From assembly GCA_022559985.1 (NCBI GenBank), contig JAFJTR010000018.1, forward strand, positions 186,001 to 250,000: a DNA stretch of 64,000 bases, given 5' to 3'. Positions 34,193 through 44,198 of the stretch are shown piece by piece. This stretch comes from Parastagonospora avenae f. sp. tritici 18332-5. Taxonomy: Eukaryota > Ascomycota > Dothideomycetes > Pleosporales > Phaeosphaeriaceae. How positions within the stretch are numbered: position 1 is the stretch's first letter; each line of letters begins with the position of its first letter. The translations under genes and the position numbers were made by a program. Under the pieces are notes generated by a model. That model was not told the DNA's origin and made no database searches. It saw only the letters and a program-made list of their open reading frames with translations.

Positions 34193-35429
34193 ATGTCCGG
34201 TATACTGATCCCTTTGTCTGAGCGGCAGTCTCGACCATCGCAGCGCAATGTCTCGGACCCCTACAGCCCTGCCATCCCACCACGAAGTCAGCGGCGCTTT
34301 ACCTACCAACGCGCAGATACACCCACACAATATCTTGATCCACCAGACGAATCGAAAGAAAAGAGAGGTACGCCATACTTGGAAATTCCAACAGCAACTA
34401 TTGTTGTTACCGAACGCCCGCGACCATACGCGCTGAACGGCAGGTCAAGATCCACAATATTTCGCCACGAAAGCAAATACGATCCCAAGAGGTGGGAGAA
34501 GCCAAAAAAAGAGATCAATGATCGAGTGCTTGCATTTGCGGTAACACTCGGTCTCGCCGTAGCCCTGGCAATTGCAATACCACTTGCAGTGATTCTGCCG
34601 CAAAAGTACATAAAGCCACTACCAATCAATGTGCTGGTACCTTTCTTCGTGGACACAGTAAACAATTCCTGGGAACGATTAGAAGACGCGTATGTCGGCT
34701 GCTTCAAGTGACAACATTATCACAAATGCTAACGGTACGCACAGGATCATTAAATACCACGACATACACTTCAGCGTCGTTGTCAACCCAAATGACGGGC
34801 CGGGCAATGCCACATGGCCATCGGCCACGATGATAGAATCTGTCCAGCGCATCAACAAGTTCGCCAACGTGCAAGTGCTAGGGTATATCGACACTGTTAA
34901 CGGGACCATGCTGAACGCAACCGTGCGAACTCAGATCGCGACGTACGCAGGGTGGTCGAACGTAACGAAAGACTTCGCGTTGGATGGCATTTTTTTTGAC
35001 AAAACACCTTGGAAGAATGACGATGAAGGCAAAGTGCAGGCGTATCTGCGCAATGTGAGCGCGACGGTCCGAAATATCGATGGATGGGCCGACGGCCGGA
35101 AAGGCTTGGTCGTGCACAATGCGGGCCATATACCAGATGCAGAGTTGATGAGTGAGAAGCCTGACATCGTGGTTATGTTCGAGGGTGCTTACAATGATAT
35201 GCCGGAAAGACAAGCACTGCATGCGGAATTGGCCACAGCAAAGAGCGAAAGAGAGAGCTTCGCTATGATCGTGAACTCAATGCCAAAAGACCTAGGACGA
35301 GCGGGACTACGAAGAATCGTCGAAAGGGTTAGGAGAGATGTAGAGTGGTTGTATCTGACGAACTTGACGGATAATGTGTATACAGGGTACAGCTCGTTCT
35401 GGGAGCAGTGGCTTGATGTTTCGTGGTGA
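34193..35429 (+). CDS. spherulin-4-like protein with N-terminal transmembrane anchor
   Basis: Two exons, 34193-34689 and 34745-35429 (intron 55 bp, GTATGT...GCACAG); 393 residues. I start at MSGILIPLSERQ; a Met 10 codons earlier (34163) is possible. Residues 1-110 are hydrophilic and basic, and 112-136 form one membrane helix (VLAFAVTLGLAVALAIAIPL). The rest is the spherulin-4 domain: INVLVPFFVD, then FSVVVNPNDGPG, NVQVLGYIDT, DGIFFDKTPW, GLVVHNAG and DIVVMFEGAYND. This predicts a type II membrane protein with the domain outside or in the lumen. The domain is related to plasmodial encystment spherulins and, in fold, to TIM-barrel glycosidase-like proteins; its activity in ascomycetes is not settled. 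Gene 2 downstream is a soluble paralogue. Confidence 0.8.
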
Positions 35430-35627
35430 GATCTGAAAGCAATAAGGTACCTTCCACAGGTTGGAGAAAAGTATCAAAGCGTTCTCGTAGAAAGTTTCGA
35501 CTAGTCACGCCGGATTTCTTCGTGCATATGCTCAGCTGTCCTTGCTTAGTCAGCGGCTAAAGAGCGGATGTACGAAACAAGGACACATAAGCTCTTCCTA
35601 GACCCAAATATGAACATATCTAACAAT

Positions 35628-36467
35628 ATGAAGGCGGCAATCCTACTTCCACTATATGTTTACCCGAATCAAGGCGCATGGGATCCACTCTATGAAGCGT
35701 ACATAGGACTTCGCTCAGACCTTGGCGCCCAGGCTAACGACTTCTAGCATTGAAGCAAATCCCAATCTAAGCTTCATAGTCATAATCAACCCAAGCAATG
35801 GCCCAGGCGAGGCTGGATGGTGGCCAAATGTAGACTACATCCGCGAGATAGCGCGCCTCGGCTCGTACCCTAATGTGCGAATCGTCGGCTACGTGCACTC
35901 GACGTACTGCAGTAGGCCTATAGAAGGTGTATTACAAGACATTCAAACGTACGCAGACCGGTCACTGGAAGATGGAAAGTTTCAGGTGCAAGGCATTTTC
36001 GTGGACGAAACGCCGAATCTCTACACGCCAAAGACTAAGCAATACCTCGACACCGTTAATACTGTAGCGTGGAAAAGTGCACATATCGGCGGAGAACGAC
36101 TGGTAAGCCCAAGTCCCGCAGCAAATTTTGTTCTTGAACTAACATGCTCAAGATGATTCACAACCCAGGCACTGCGGTCAACAAATCGCTAGCCGAGCCG
36201 GGACCGGATATTACGGTGGTGTCCGAGACTTCATATGATGAGTTTAGTAAAGAAGATTATCAAAAATGGCTTGCGACTTCGCCGTATGATCGCTCGCAAA
36301 CGTGCTACATGCTGAACTCGGTTCCAGCAGAAGAGATGCAAGGCTTGACCGTGAGATTGCGAGAAAAGGCAGCATTCTTATTTTTGACGAGTGCGAATAC
36401 AGGTTTCTACCAGAGTTTTGATAGTTCGAGCTGGCAGAAATTTGTTGCAGCAATGGCATCGGAATAG
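35628..36467 (+). CDS. spherulin-4-like protein, short soluble form
   Basis: Three exons: 35628-35698, 35748-36102 and 36153-36467 (introns 49 and 50 bp); 246 residues. It starts MKAAILLPLYVYPNQGAWDP, directly with the domain's first strand, then FIVIINPSNGPGEAGWWPN, VRIVGYVHSTYCSRP, VQGIFVDETPN, MIHNPGTAVNKSL and DITVVSETSYDEF. All the conserved blocks of the spherulin-4 family are kept, and the length fits a bare domain. No signal peptide or membrane helix, unlike its upstream neighbour. The intron after Y-E-A in this gene and after L-E-D-A in the first lie at the same place with the same phase, which shows a tandem duplication. It lies ~200 bp downstream of gene 1, same strand. Confidence 0.8.
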
Positions 36468-36527
36468 AGGACTATGCCATGGGGGCTCTCTAGTCTACTA
36501 ACAGTACGGAAGCAAGGTAGGATAGGC

Positions 36528-36685
36528 TGACATGTCCCTTAGCACCAGGCCCCGACATAATTCCTGCCCGCCTTTACTGAACAAGAAGAGTAGAGAGGTA
36601 GCCTAGATGTATTTAAAATCTTTTATAAAGCTAGACAAGATTATCCTATAAGTTAGTACTAAATATATATAGGCTTCTTTCTAAA
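36528..36685 (-). repeat. right arm of long inverted repeat
   Basis: Reverse complement of the left arm at 33684-34027 (LTR removed): shared blocks include CTAGGCTAC.TCT.TACTCTTC, GGCGG.CAGG and GGCCTGGTG. The outer end of this arm touches LTR copy 3 at 36686. AT-rich in its outer half. Confidence 0.55.
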
Positions 36686-36897
36686 TGTTGGATCATGAGT
36701 TTCGGTAAGTAAGTCGGTTGCTCAACGATGCCTAACAGCCGACCAACAGCCTACTCGATCCTACTTCAGACCTACTCGTCTTAGGTTATATACCCCTCTG
36801 TAGCACCCTCACGTAGCAGTCAACCCAAGTCAACCATCGTACACAATACATTTGTAGTTATTTCCTTTCAGCACTAGTGCTACAAGCCCTACCAACA
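36686..36897 (+). mobile_element. solo LTR, Ty1/copia type, copy 3
   Basis: 212 bp, TGTTGGATCATGAG ... CTACCAACA, the only copy with perfect 6-bp inverted ends (TGTTGG/CCAACA). It aligns with copies 1 and 2 but carries a small internal insertion (around ACCAACAGCCTACTCG). The flanking five bases differ (CTAAA versus ATATA), so either the target duplication has decayed or the copy arose by recombination between two elements. Confidence 0.65.
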
Positions 36898-37084
36898 ATA
36901 TACTTATTAATTGCGCTCCTAGAGACTATTAGATCACGTCGCGCATGTGCAGAGCGGACACAAATTTTGCCGGAGCCTAGTGTTGGCGAACGTTGGGTGA
37001 AACATCGCGATGAATATAGCCCCCGAAGATATTGAAGGTTTGGCCCGACTGGTCAAGTGTACGGAGGCCAGATAGATCCACCGT

Positions 37085-38460
37085 TTACTCATTATAGTAG
37101 CTTGATGCATCGGCGCCGCTGTTCCTCTGCCCGTATAATGACTTCTGAAGGAAGTCGTGCTCAAAGGCCTTCTCGACAACGCTCCATATCCTGCATCGAT
37201 TCCAGAGTCCCAGCGGTATGTTTTCTAATCGCGGATCACAACCTGTGATTGGGAACTGCTTTGTTGCCAACAGCTTCGCGACACTTCTCCAATCCCAGTC
37301 TACGGCTAGGCGTATTTCGTTAGGTCCTTGTTGTAGTGCCTCGATGTCTTTCGCGTTCAAGTCCCACAAGTGTACATGCAGACTTCCGGTAAGCAAATGG
37401 TCGCGCCAAAAGCCATCATCCAGCCGTACTTTTTGCGCCATTGTTTTCGATATGCGATGAAGCTTGATGACGGAATGAGTCGGGAGGTATCGGCAGATTG
37501 CATCGAGGAGCTCATTCGGGAATCGCTCGATACTCCGATGTTCCGGCTCTGAATCCTGGGGGATGTGTCTGACCGGCTCTCCCGGTGATGATGCCGAAAG
37601 AATACTATAAACAAAGTCCACGATGTCCGGAATGTCGATCGGGTCGCCATAGAACCTCTATACAATGTCAACCGAGCTCAACACTTGTCGAATGTACACA
37701 CATCATATCCTCCACCCCACCACTCCGTCTCGGTCATGGACAAAACGCTTCGTGGTCCGTAAATTCTTGATCGATGACATAGGCCGAAAATGTCGTTCAT
37801 CCCTTCAGTCTCGAGCTCGGCCACCTTGTGTCGGTTCGAGTAGCGGACCTTCAGGAATTGATACAAAGTTGCCAGAGTGTATTCCACGTTCGTGTATTCC
37901 ATCCGGAAATGTACGTTTTGTATAGCTCGACAGCTTGTCTCAATACAACCTTCATGCAGTGGAAACAGGATGTGTTCAGAGTTGCTTGATTGGCACAGTG
38001 TATTGTACCAAATGTCGTCTATCCTCGTCTCATTCAGGACAAAAAAGGCGCCATAGCCGGCGGCTTGGAACGTGGCCCTTTCCGAAAGAAAAATGCCCTT
38101 CTCTTGCGAAGTGTTGACGGGTCTGACTTGTGTTAGTGGTAATGCAAATGCAAGACTGGGCTACAAACACACTCAGATGTACCGCTTGTGAGTCTGTGCA
38201 CACTTAGAGCCTCGCAGTGACCAAGGAACCGCACATTGGACAGCCACTAGTACCTCCATATTAGACTTAAACGGCGTGCCAATAAAACAACTCACTTGGT
38301 ATTCAAGCTTTTTGGGATCCAAGTTATAGACATCACCCTTAATATCGAAAGGCGCACCACAAACAATACAGAATGCCCCTGACTCCATGGCATACCATGC
38401 GTCGCTTGTCCATATTTTGTCCTCGTCCCCAGGATCTGTTGATGACCAAATGTTACCCAT
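37085..38460 (-). CDS. F-box protein with N-terminal CxxC motif
   Basis: Four exons: 38460-38296, 38246-38173, 38122-37702 and 37657-37085 (introns 49, 50 and 44 bp); 410 residues, all phases consistent. The N-terminus has WYAMESGAFCIVCGAPFDI followed by GDVYNLDPK and WLSNVRFLG. This pattern is typical of a large ascomycete family that pairs a short CxxC segment with a C-terminal F-box. The F-box is at ~241-285: IERFPNELLDAICRYLP, VIKLHRISKTM and DDGFWRDHLL, then a tail with LAVDWDWRSVAKLLATKQFP and IPLGLWNRCRIW. Presumed SCF substrate adaptor; substrate unknown. No long open frame covers the N-terminal half, so the gene is easily missed. A short repeat motif shared with LTR-flanking DNA lies just past its stop (36953-36985). 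Confidence 0.75.
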
Positions 38461-39131
38461 TGAGCTGTCGAAAAGTAAACCATGGAACGATCCTATTTGG
38501 TTGAAGCAGCGGCAGGTAACGTGGGCTAGCACTATATCAAGGAGAATGAATGAAACTGCTAGGATGTTTTGGACCCGACATGATGACTACTATTCTTGAG
38601 GTGAAACGGCTGACATTCGTGATAGGTCCAGAGAGTTTCAATGACGTTGCTGACGCCTCATTTTGCGTAATCCATCCAAACTTGGCTTGTGTCATCCATA
38701 GATCTTGTCGTACTCGCGGGGATTGTTACAGAGCTTGAGGCACTGTCGGAGCGTGTAAATAATATCACATGGAAGCCTGACGCGATTCGCAGGCTTATAG
38801 TAACGTGGGAAAGTCCTGGAAGACGTTTGAAGCAAGTGAGGTGTGATAACGAGCTTGAAGCTTCAAATTATTCGGAGGCAAACAAATCATGGCCGTGACC
38901 GAAGTTCAATGGCATCGCGATGGCTACAGCTGAGGTTGCACTCTCGTTGCAGTTGACATGAGATGGCCACGAGCACTCTCGCCTGTCTCGCGTGGCTCTC
39001 ACGCTAATTCAGCAGCCTAGATAGATGCGGCGTTAATTAGCGCGGCTGGTTGAGCCGCAACCAGGCTGCAGGAAGTTATCAGCAAACACGGACTTACAGG
39101 CTTCCCAAACTCACAACACTGCGCTTACACA
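38461..39131. promoter_or_regulatory. divergent intergenic region
   Basis: 670 bp between the CxxC/F-box gene (minus) and the F-box-like gene at 39132 (plus). Short frames are not supported. It must carry both promoters; no specific element is identified. Confidence 0.35.
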
Positions 39132-39875
39132 ATGGAACCAACTTCGCCGCTGCTGCGTCTTCCTCGCGAGCTGCGTGACGAGATCTTCAAATATGTCTTC
39201 GGCATCTTTGATCAGGAACGACTGCAATTTAGCCGGCATCACGATGTGACTGAGAAGACCGTAACACCGCCGATCTGCGCTTTACCACCAATCTGCTGTG
39301 CATCGCAACAACTGTACATCGAAACGACGCCATTTTTCATCAGTCGTGTTGCACCGGTCTCCTCCAGTGTCGCGACAACATGCTGGCTTCGCAAATGGCT
39401 TGCAACTATCCCAAACGAACTCGGATATTGCTCAATTCATCACTTAGCATTTCGCAACTTCCATGGACCTGAGCAAATCGAGGGGCTCGAACTTATCACG
39501 CTCTGTACGAATTTGCGGCACATGGACATCATGCTTGGCGACGAGTACTCAGATCCCGGCACCATTCCGTCCTTAGCGATCAGCTCGCTCAGTAGCTCGG
39601 TCAACGCATATGAGAGCCTCGACAACATCATCCTGATGCACCAGCTTCATAGACTAATTGATATCCCCAAGCTGGAGCTTCTCCAATTCGGTTTCCATGA
39701 TTGGGAGCAGCCCGTCAGCTGCGACCGAGCACGGCAGGTCAAGGAATGGCTTACAGCCAAGTTTCAGAATAAAGGAAGGAATGTCAACGTTGTCTGCAAA
39801 CAAATGCAATGGGGTGGAGATTGCTCAATTGATGATGTGGATGAGATCTCTCTCTGCTGGTACTCGGCTTCATAA
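39132..39875 (+). CDS. F-box-like (LPxELR) protein, 247 residues
   Basis: Single-exon frame starting MEPTSPLLRLPRELRDEIFK, the short LPxELRxxI(F/Y) box found in many fungal F-box/2EXR-like proteins, followed by PPICALPPICCASQQLYIET (the 'C-x-S-x-Q-L-x-x-E' turn typical of this group). Then come a central segment with alternating hydrophobics and the C-terminal VNVVCKQMQW. Complete in length for this class. Unlike the cluster at 16.9-21.0 kb, the frame is intact. Role uncertain; an adaptor in ubiquitination is possible, but the box is minimal. Confidence 0.65.
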   Translation: MEPTSPLLRLPRELRDEIFKYVFGIFDQERLQFSRHHDVTEKTVTPPICALPPICCASQQLYIETTPFFISRVAPVSSSVATTCWLRKWLATIPNELGYCSIHHLAFRNFHGPEQIEGLELITLCTNLRHMDIMLGDEYSDPGTIPSLAISSLSSSVNAYESLDNIILMHQLHRLIDIPKLELLQFGFHDWEQPVSCDRARQVKEWLTAKFQNKGRNVNVVCKQMQWGGDCSIDDVDEISLCWYSAS

Positions 39876-40324
39876 GCCTTCCTGGCACGGCTCCATGCAT
39901 TTGCCTCTCTCAGGCAGCATGTTGATCCCGTTCGAAAGCGTAACAAAAGTATAGCAATACAATTTTCTCTTCAGGTGAACCAACTAAATTATGCGAGTGA
40001 TACGAGTAATACTAGACGCGACGTCATATGTGCTAGGCGACTAAACTGCTTCCATTTTGTACTGAGTGAAGTGTAGGTCTCTTTAATCGATGCTTTACTA
40101 ATTCGAGAATTCTTCCGTTATCTAGGCAATGGTGCGGAGTTGTTTCCTTAGTCCGGGTAATAATGCATATGGATCTCAGAGGAGTACATTGGCCAGCAGG
40201 GCTGGCGCTACGAGTGGCGTGGTTGCGAGTGAGAGTGATTTAAGCGATGTGGCACAGCCGGTGACCTTGTATAACTTCTCCAAATCCAATTGAACTCAAC
40301 CACCGGTTGGTAGACAAATTTGAC

Positions 40325-41064
40325 ATGGCCGACGATAGTTCAGCTACCCGCTCGTCTCGTTTGGCAGATTCAGCGTACAATTCGCCATACTCGCATGCTG
40401 GCGCGCCATCTCCACACCCCAACACCGACCCATATGCTTCTCTACGCGCGAAAGCGCTTGCCACACTCGAAGGCATGGGATACGACCCAAAGACCATGGT
40501 AGAGCGTGGGGTGCTGTGGGCTGAAGACCAGGACCCATTCGGCCATGTTATGAACAGTCGTTATATGCAATTCCTGGGCACAGTCATCTACCGAGTAATG
40601 GAATGCTACGACGAGTTCCTCAATGAGGAGGAGTATGAGGGGATGATTACAGCTACAACTGTCATACCCGTTGTGAGGAAGTACGAGCTCGCCATATTGA
40701 GGCAGGTCAAATATCCGGATGCTGTAAGTATAAACTCTGTCACAAGAAGTAACAAAACCGCGAGCTAACGTCAAGATAGCTCATTGCCGCTCATCGCCAA
40801 GAACACATGGAGCCGACTAGGACGAATGGCGTGACTTCGCTCTACTCCCTCAAGCAGCAGGCCATTGTTGCCGAGCTGCGAGGCTCCGTCACGTACGTGG
40901 ACGCAAAAAGTGGCCGTCCTGTGGACATTCGAACGCTTGGTGGAGGATGGCCGAAGCTTTTCGAAGGCTTCACCAAGAAGGCAGAGAATGCCTTGGCTTT
41001 GAAGGAGATGTGGGAGATGGAGCACCCCAAGCGTGGTAAGCCGGCAAAATCTTCCAAGATTTGA
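40325..41064 (+). CDS. hotdog-fold thioesterase-like protein
   Basis: Two exons, 40325-40723 and 40780-41064 (intron 56 bp, GTAAGT...AGATAG); 227 residues. I start at MADDSSATRSSRL, because the Met 6 codons upstream (40307) has a poorer context. The motif WAEDQDPFGHVMNSRYMQ at ~68-85 is the D-x-(F/M)-x-H-V-x-N-x-x-Y active-site helix of 4HBT-type acyl-CoA thioesterases, followed by strands VVRKYELAILRQVKYPD and AIVAELRGSVTYVDAKSG. The first ~40 residues are Ser/Ala/Pro-rich and could act as a targeting peptide, though they are not strongly basic. Many fungal members are annotated as mitochondrial or cytosolic thioesterases. Hydrolysis of an acyl thioester is expected; substrate unknown. Confidence 0.8.
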
Positions 41065-41879
41065 CACACTGGTGATTCGTATCCCGATAGCCCGGTAGGT
41101 AGTCATGGAGAGTGGCTCGGATAGTCGCTCTTTGATGATTATACCTGGAGCATAGCAAACACTCAGTGAGAGCTAGAATGCTTCCCATCCGTACATGTAG
41201 ACGGAATGAATAACTATCTTGATACACACGAGTCGGGTGTTGGTTGTAACACGTGATATCCGATTTTTTCCCGCGATCGTTGATGCAGGTAACATGCGCC
41301 CGGCCAATATTCGCGGCAAGCTCATTCAATTTGCAGATGTAAAACGCATACGCGATATGACTTGAAGTACATTGGCGAAGTTCAAAGCCCAGGCATGTGT
41401 GTTGCGAGGTCACGTTTCGACGCGTCACGCAAATTTTGAACTAGGGCCAAAACGCGCCAAGAGATTGCTGACATTCCGAATCTCCCTGATTCCACGTCAT
41501 TGACTCCTTCTTATCTCGTCAGACTTCATCGATCTGCTGGCTCTTCGTGTTAGTTCCCCTGAAATCTACATCAACAAACTGACAGCTTTGAAGCGGTCGG
41601 ACGTAATTATTGGCAACAGTTGCGATGGTACGATCGGCGCACGCGCACACCATCAGACGCCACTGTGTCAGAGTTCCGCAGCACGCGGAGCAACTAGGCA
41701 GCAGTGAGTGAAGAACCTCGTACGTTTCGCGGATATATCAGGCCGCTTACGCATGGCCAGATACCATCGTGCATCCGTGCCCACTTTACTTCAACTTCCC
41801 AACAGGCTTGTTCGCCTACCTTGAAGGATTCCAGGCTATCGCATGTTCGTGAGAGGGCGCATCGATTCCATCATTTGAG
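41065..41879. other. intergenic
   Basis: 815 bp with no supported gene. The frame at 40970-41428 on the minus strand overlaps the thioesterase exon and has no motif. It includes the promoter of the F-box gene at 41880. Confidence 0.35.
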
Positions 41880-43705
41880 ATGTCACTATTGAGCTTGAGT
41901 CCAGAGTTGCTGCTTCTTGTCGCGTCTTATGTGCGTCAGGTCGATCTGCTCAATGTTTCACTGGTGTGTAAACAATTGCACTTCACGATTGAACCCGAAC
42001 TTTATCGTGAATATAGCAACCCGCGGCTGTATACACGCTCCGTCTTGCTATTCATCAAGAAGATCATCGAACGCCCTGAGCTTGCGAAGCATGTTCGGCG
42101 AGTGGATCTACATGAGTGGGAGTCATTTGATCTTTTTTATCCGCATATGCACAATGGAAGATCAGAGTTGGACGTTGACGAATATCGGAAGGAAGAGCTC
42201 ACTCAAGAGGAATATCGTACCCTTACAGAGTTTGCAAAGCGCGCAGGAGTTGTAGACGCAATCGATCCATACGAGTCATCTAGCATTCTGCTCGATAAAA
42301 TCGAGACGATGAGCAAGGACATCGCTATCCATAATTCTCCTTCCTGTAAGTTTTTACTGGCGCAATGTCTAACGTGCATTTCGCTAATCACACCACGATC
42401 TTAGGGTATGAACACTTGTTCGACGATGAGGTACATTTCAATGATGTGCCCTATGATACCAAGTTCTGCCAACTACTTCGCACCGGTGTTGAGGACGCTC
42501 AGGTTGTGCTTCTCCTTGCAATGCTACCCAATCTCCAAGAAGTATTTCTCAGAGGTGGTCCCCACGATGTAAAATCGCTGGAATGGCGAGCATCCCACAA
42601 ATTCGCGTCTTTACGCAAGCTGACCGTTTGTGGTGAAATCGGCGACCTCTCATGGCCTCTTGGATTCTATAACTTTCTTTTAAACATCACACCACGACTT
42701 GAACAGCTTCGAGTCTGTTTTGGCAGCTCCTGGTACCGGGATGTTGGCGATAGCTTTCCTGAGCCCTCAAGCATCGTGCCATTGACTTTGCCGCCTGGAT
42801 CACTCAGTCAACTCACAACACTTGAGTTGAAGAGCTGCTGCCTCAAGATCGACGATCTACAGACTCTCATCCAGGCTTGCCCGGGACTGAAGTCATTCTA
42901 CTATTACAATGGGGACGATGCACAAGGTCCTTATGGTCCATCGCCCGCAGAGATGATCAGAATATTGGAGCCACTGAAGGATAGTCTGGAAGAACTCTGG
43001 TTAGATCTTGACACGCTAGACGCGGACCTGGACGACGATTTTCGCATTTGCTCCCTGACGCACTTCACTGCTTTGAAGACTCTTGATACATCTGCCGATA
43101 TGTGGGAAATGGTAGAAGACCTGGACGTCCTTGATCCTTACAGGGACGAGGATACAATAGAAGACAATTACCGCTTATGCTACCGACTACCAAAGAATCT
43201 CCAGCAGCTCATCTTCCACCTGTCCGTGGAACAAGCGGAGCCATCCATCGGCCAGATCGTCGACCTCGTGCAAATGCGTCATATTATGCTTCCGAACCTA
43301 CAACGCCTCTGTATTGCCACTGAGGACGATGAGTTCCGCGAGGAATTGAACGAGAGTCTTTTGGAAGACATCAACACCACGGCTGCCGAACCCCAGCCTT
43401 TCGAATTGACCTTTGATGATAGCGTCCTCGTGACTGTATTTGACACGGTGCTTGCATCCCGCCATCAACCAGATATGCGATGGTTTGGCAACAAGTACTC
43501 GGTCAGGAACCGCAAGCCCACTAAGCTGGATCGCGCGCTCGAGAAGATGGGCGAAGCGTATGAGGCAGGACGCAGAGGGGAGGCTCTATCGGATGCGCTG
43601 ACAGACGAGCCGGAGTTGGCTGAGGCTCTCAAAGGAGCCTATCTCGGTCATAAAGATACTCCGGAGTATTACGAGACTGATGAAGAGAAAGAAATGCTTG
43701 ATTAG
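41880..43705 (+). CDS. F-box/LRR-like protein, 588 residues
   Basis: Two exons, 41880-42345 and 42405-43705 (intron 59 bp, GTAAGT...ATCTTAG). It starts MSLLSLSPELLLLVASYVRQ, then VDLLNVSLVCKQLHF, a good N-terminal F-box. It continues with LFIKKIIERPELAKHVRRVD, a block recurrent in fungal F-box/LRR families, where the first LRR-like strand follows. Later strands are LRR-like: LLLAMLPNLQEVFLRGG, LRKLTVCGE, LEQLRVCFG and LTTLELKSCCLKIDDLQTLI. The C-terminus is charged (YYETDEEKEMLD). The Met at 42365 lies inside the intron and is not a start. Likely an SCF adaptor with an LRR substrate-binding face. Intact, unlike the two F-box/LRR relics at 51-55 kb. Confidence 0.8.
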
Positions 43706-44198
43706 GCTTGTTGGGTACGTCATGAGAGGTACTTGGCACATAAACAGCCTGTCTATGTCAACATAAGCTACAGGATTGAGCAAGTCACGTTGCCTAGGCG
43801 GCGATACTGTCGCCGAAAGTCACAATTACATTGTGGTAACATCTCCCGAAGCTATACGAGCTCGTTCGTTCTTCTTGTGGATAGATTGTCACCCTGATGT
43901 CGGTTCCCAGAGCTAGGTTTGAACGGACGAAAGAGTACTTATTTGCTGTTTTCGTTACCCGGACGGCTCAACTCTCTCTTCTGAAGCCTGAAGGCTCATC
44001 AGGTCCTGCTTGTTTTCACAGTTCACATGTTCGCACATCTCCTACTCCATTTGGTTAAACTCAATGGTTCTACATTTTCCCTACTTATCCTCTGTACTAG
44101 TCATGCTACCAATCGAATTTGTCTTCCCAGGAGGAAGTCGTAATTGGCCGCGCTGTTTATCCTATCCTCGGACCTTCCTCCAAAACCTTATCCTGTTC
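43706..44198. other. intergenic between convergent genes
   Basis: 493 bp between two convergent stop codons. It would hold both terminators/poly(A) sites. Nothing else is supported. Confidence 0.3.

Noticed and set aside
42365..42404. Alternative Met start for the F-box/LRR gene at 41880
   Set aside because: The Met is inside a well-formed intron (42346-42404); the upstream exon carries the F-box.
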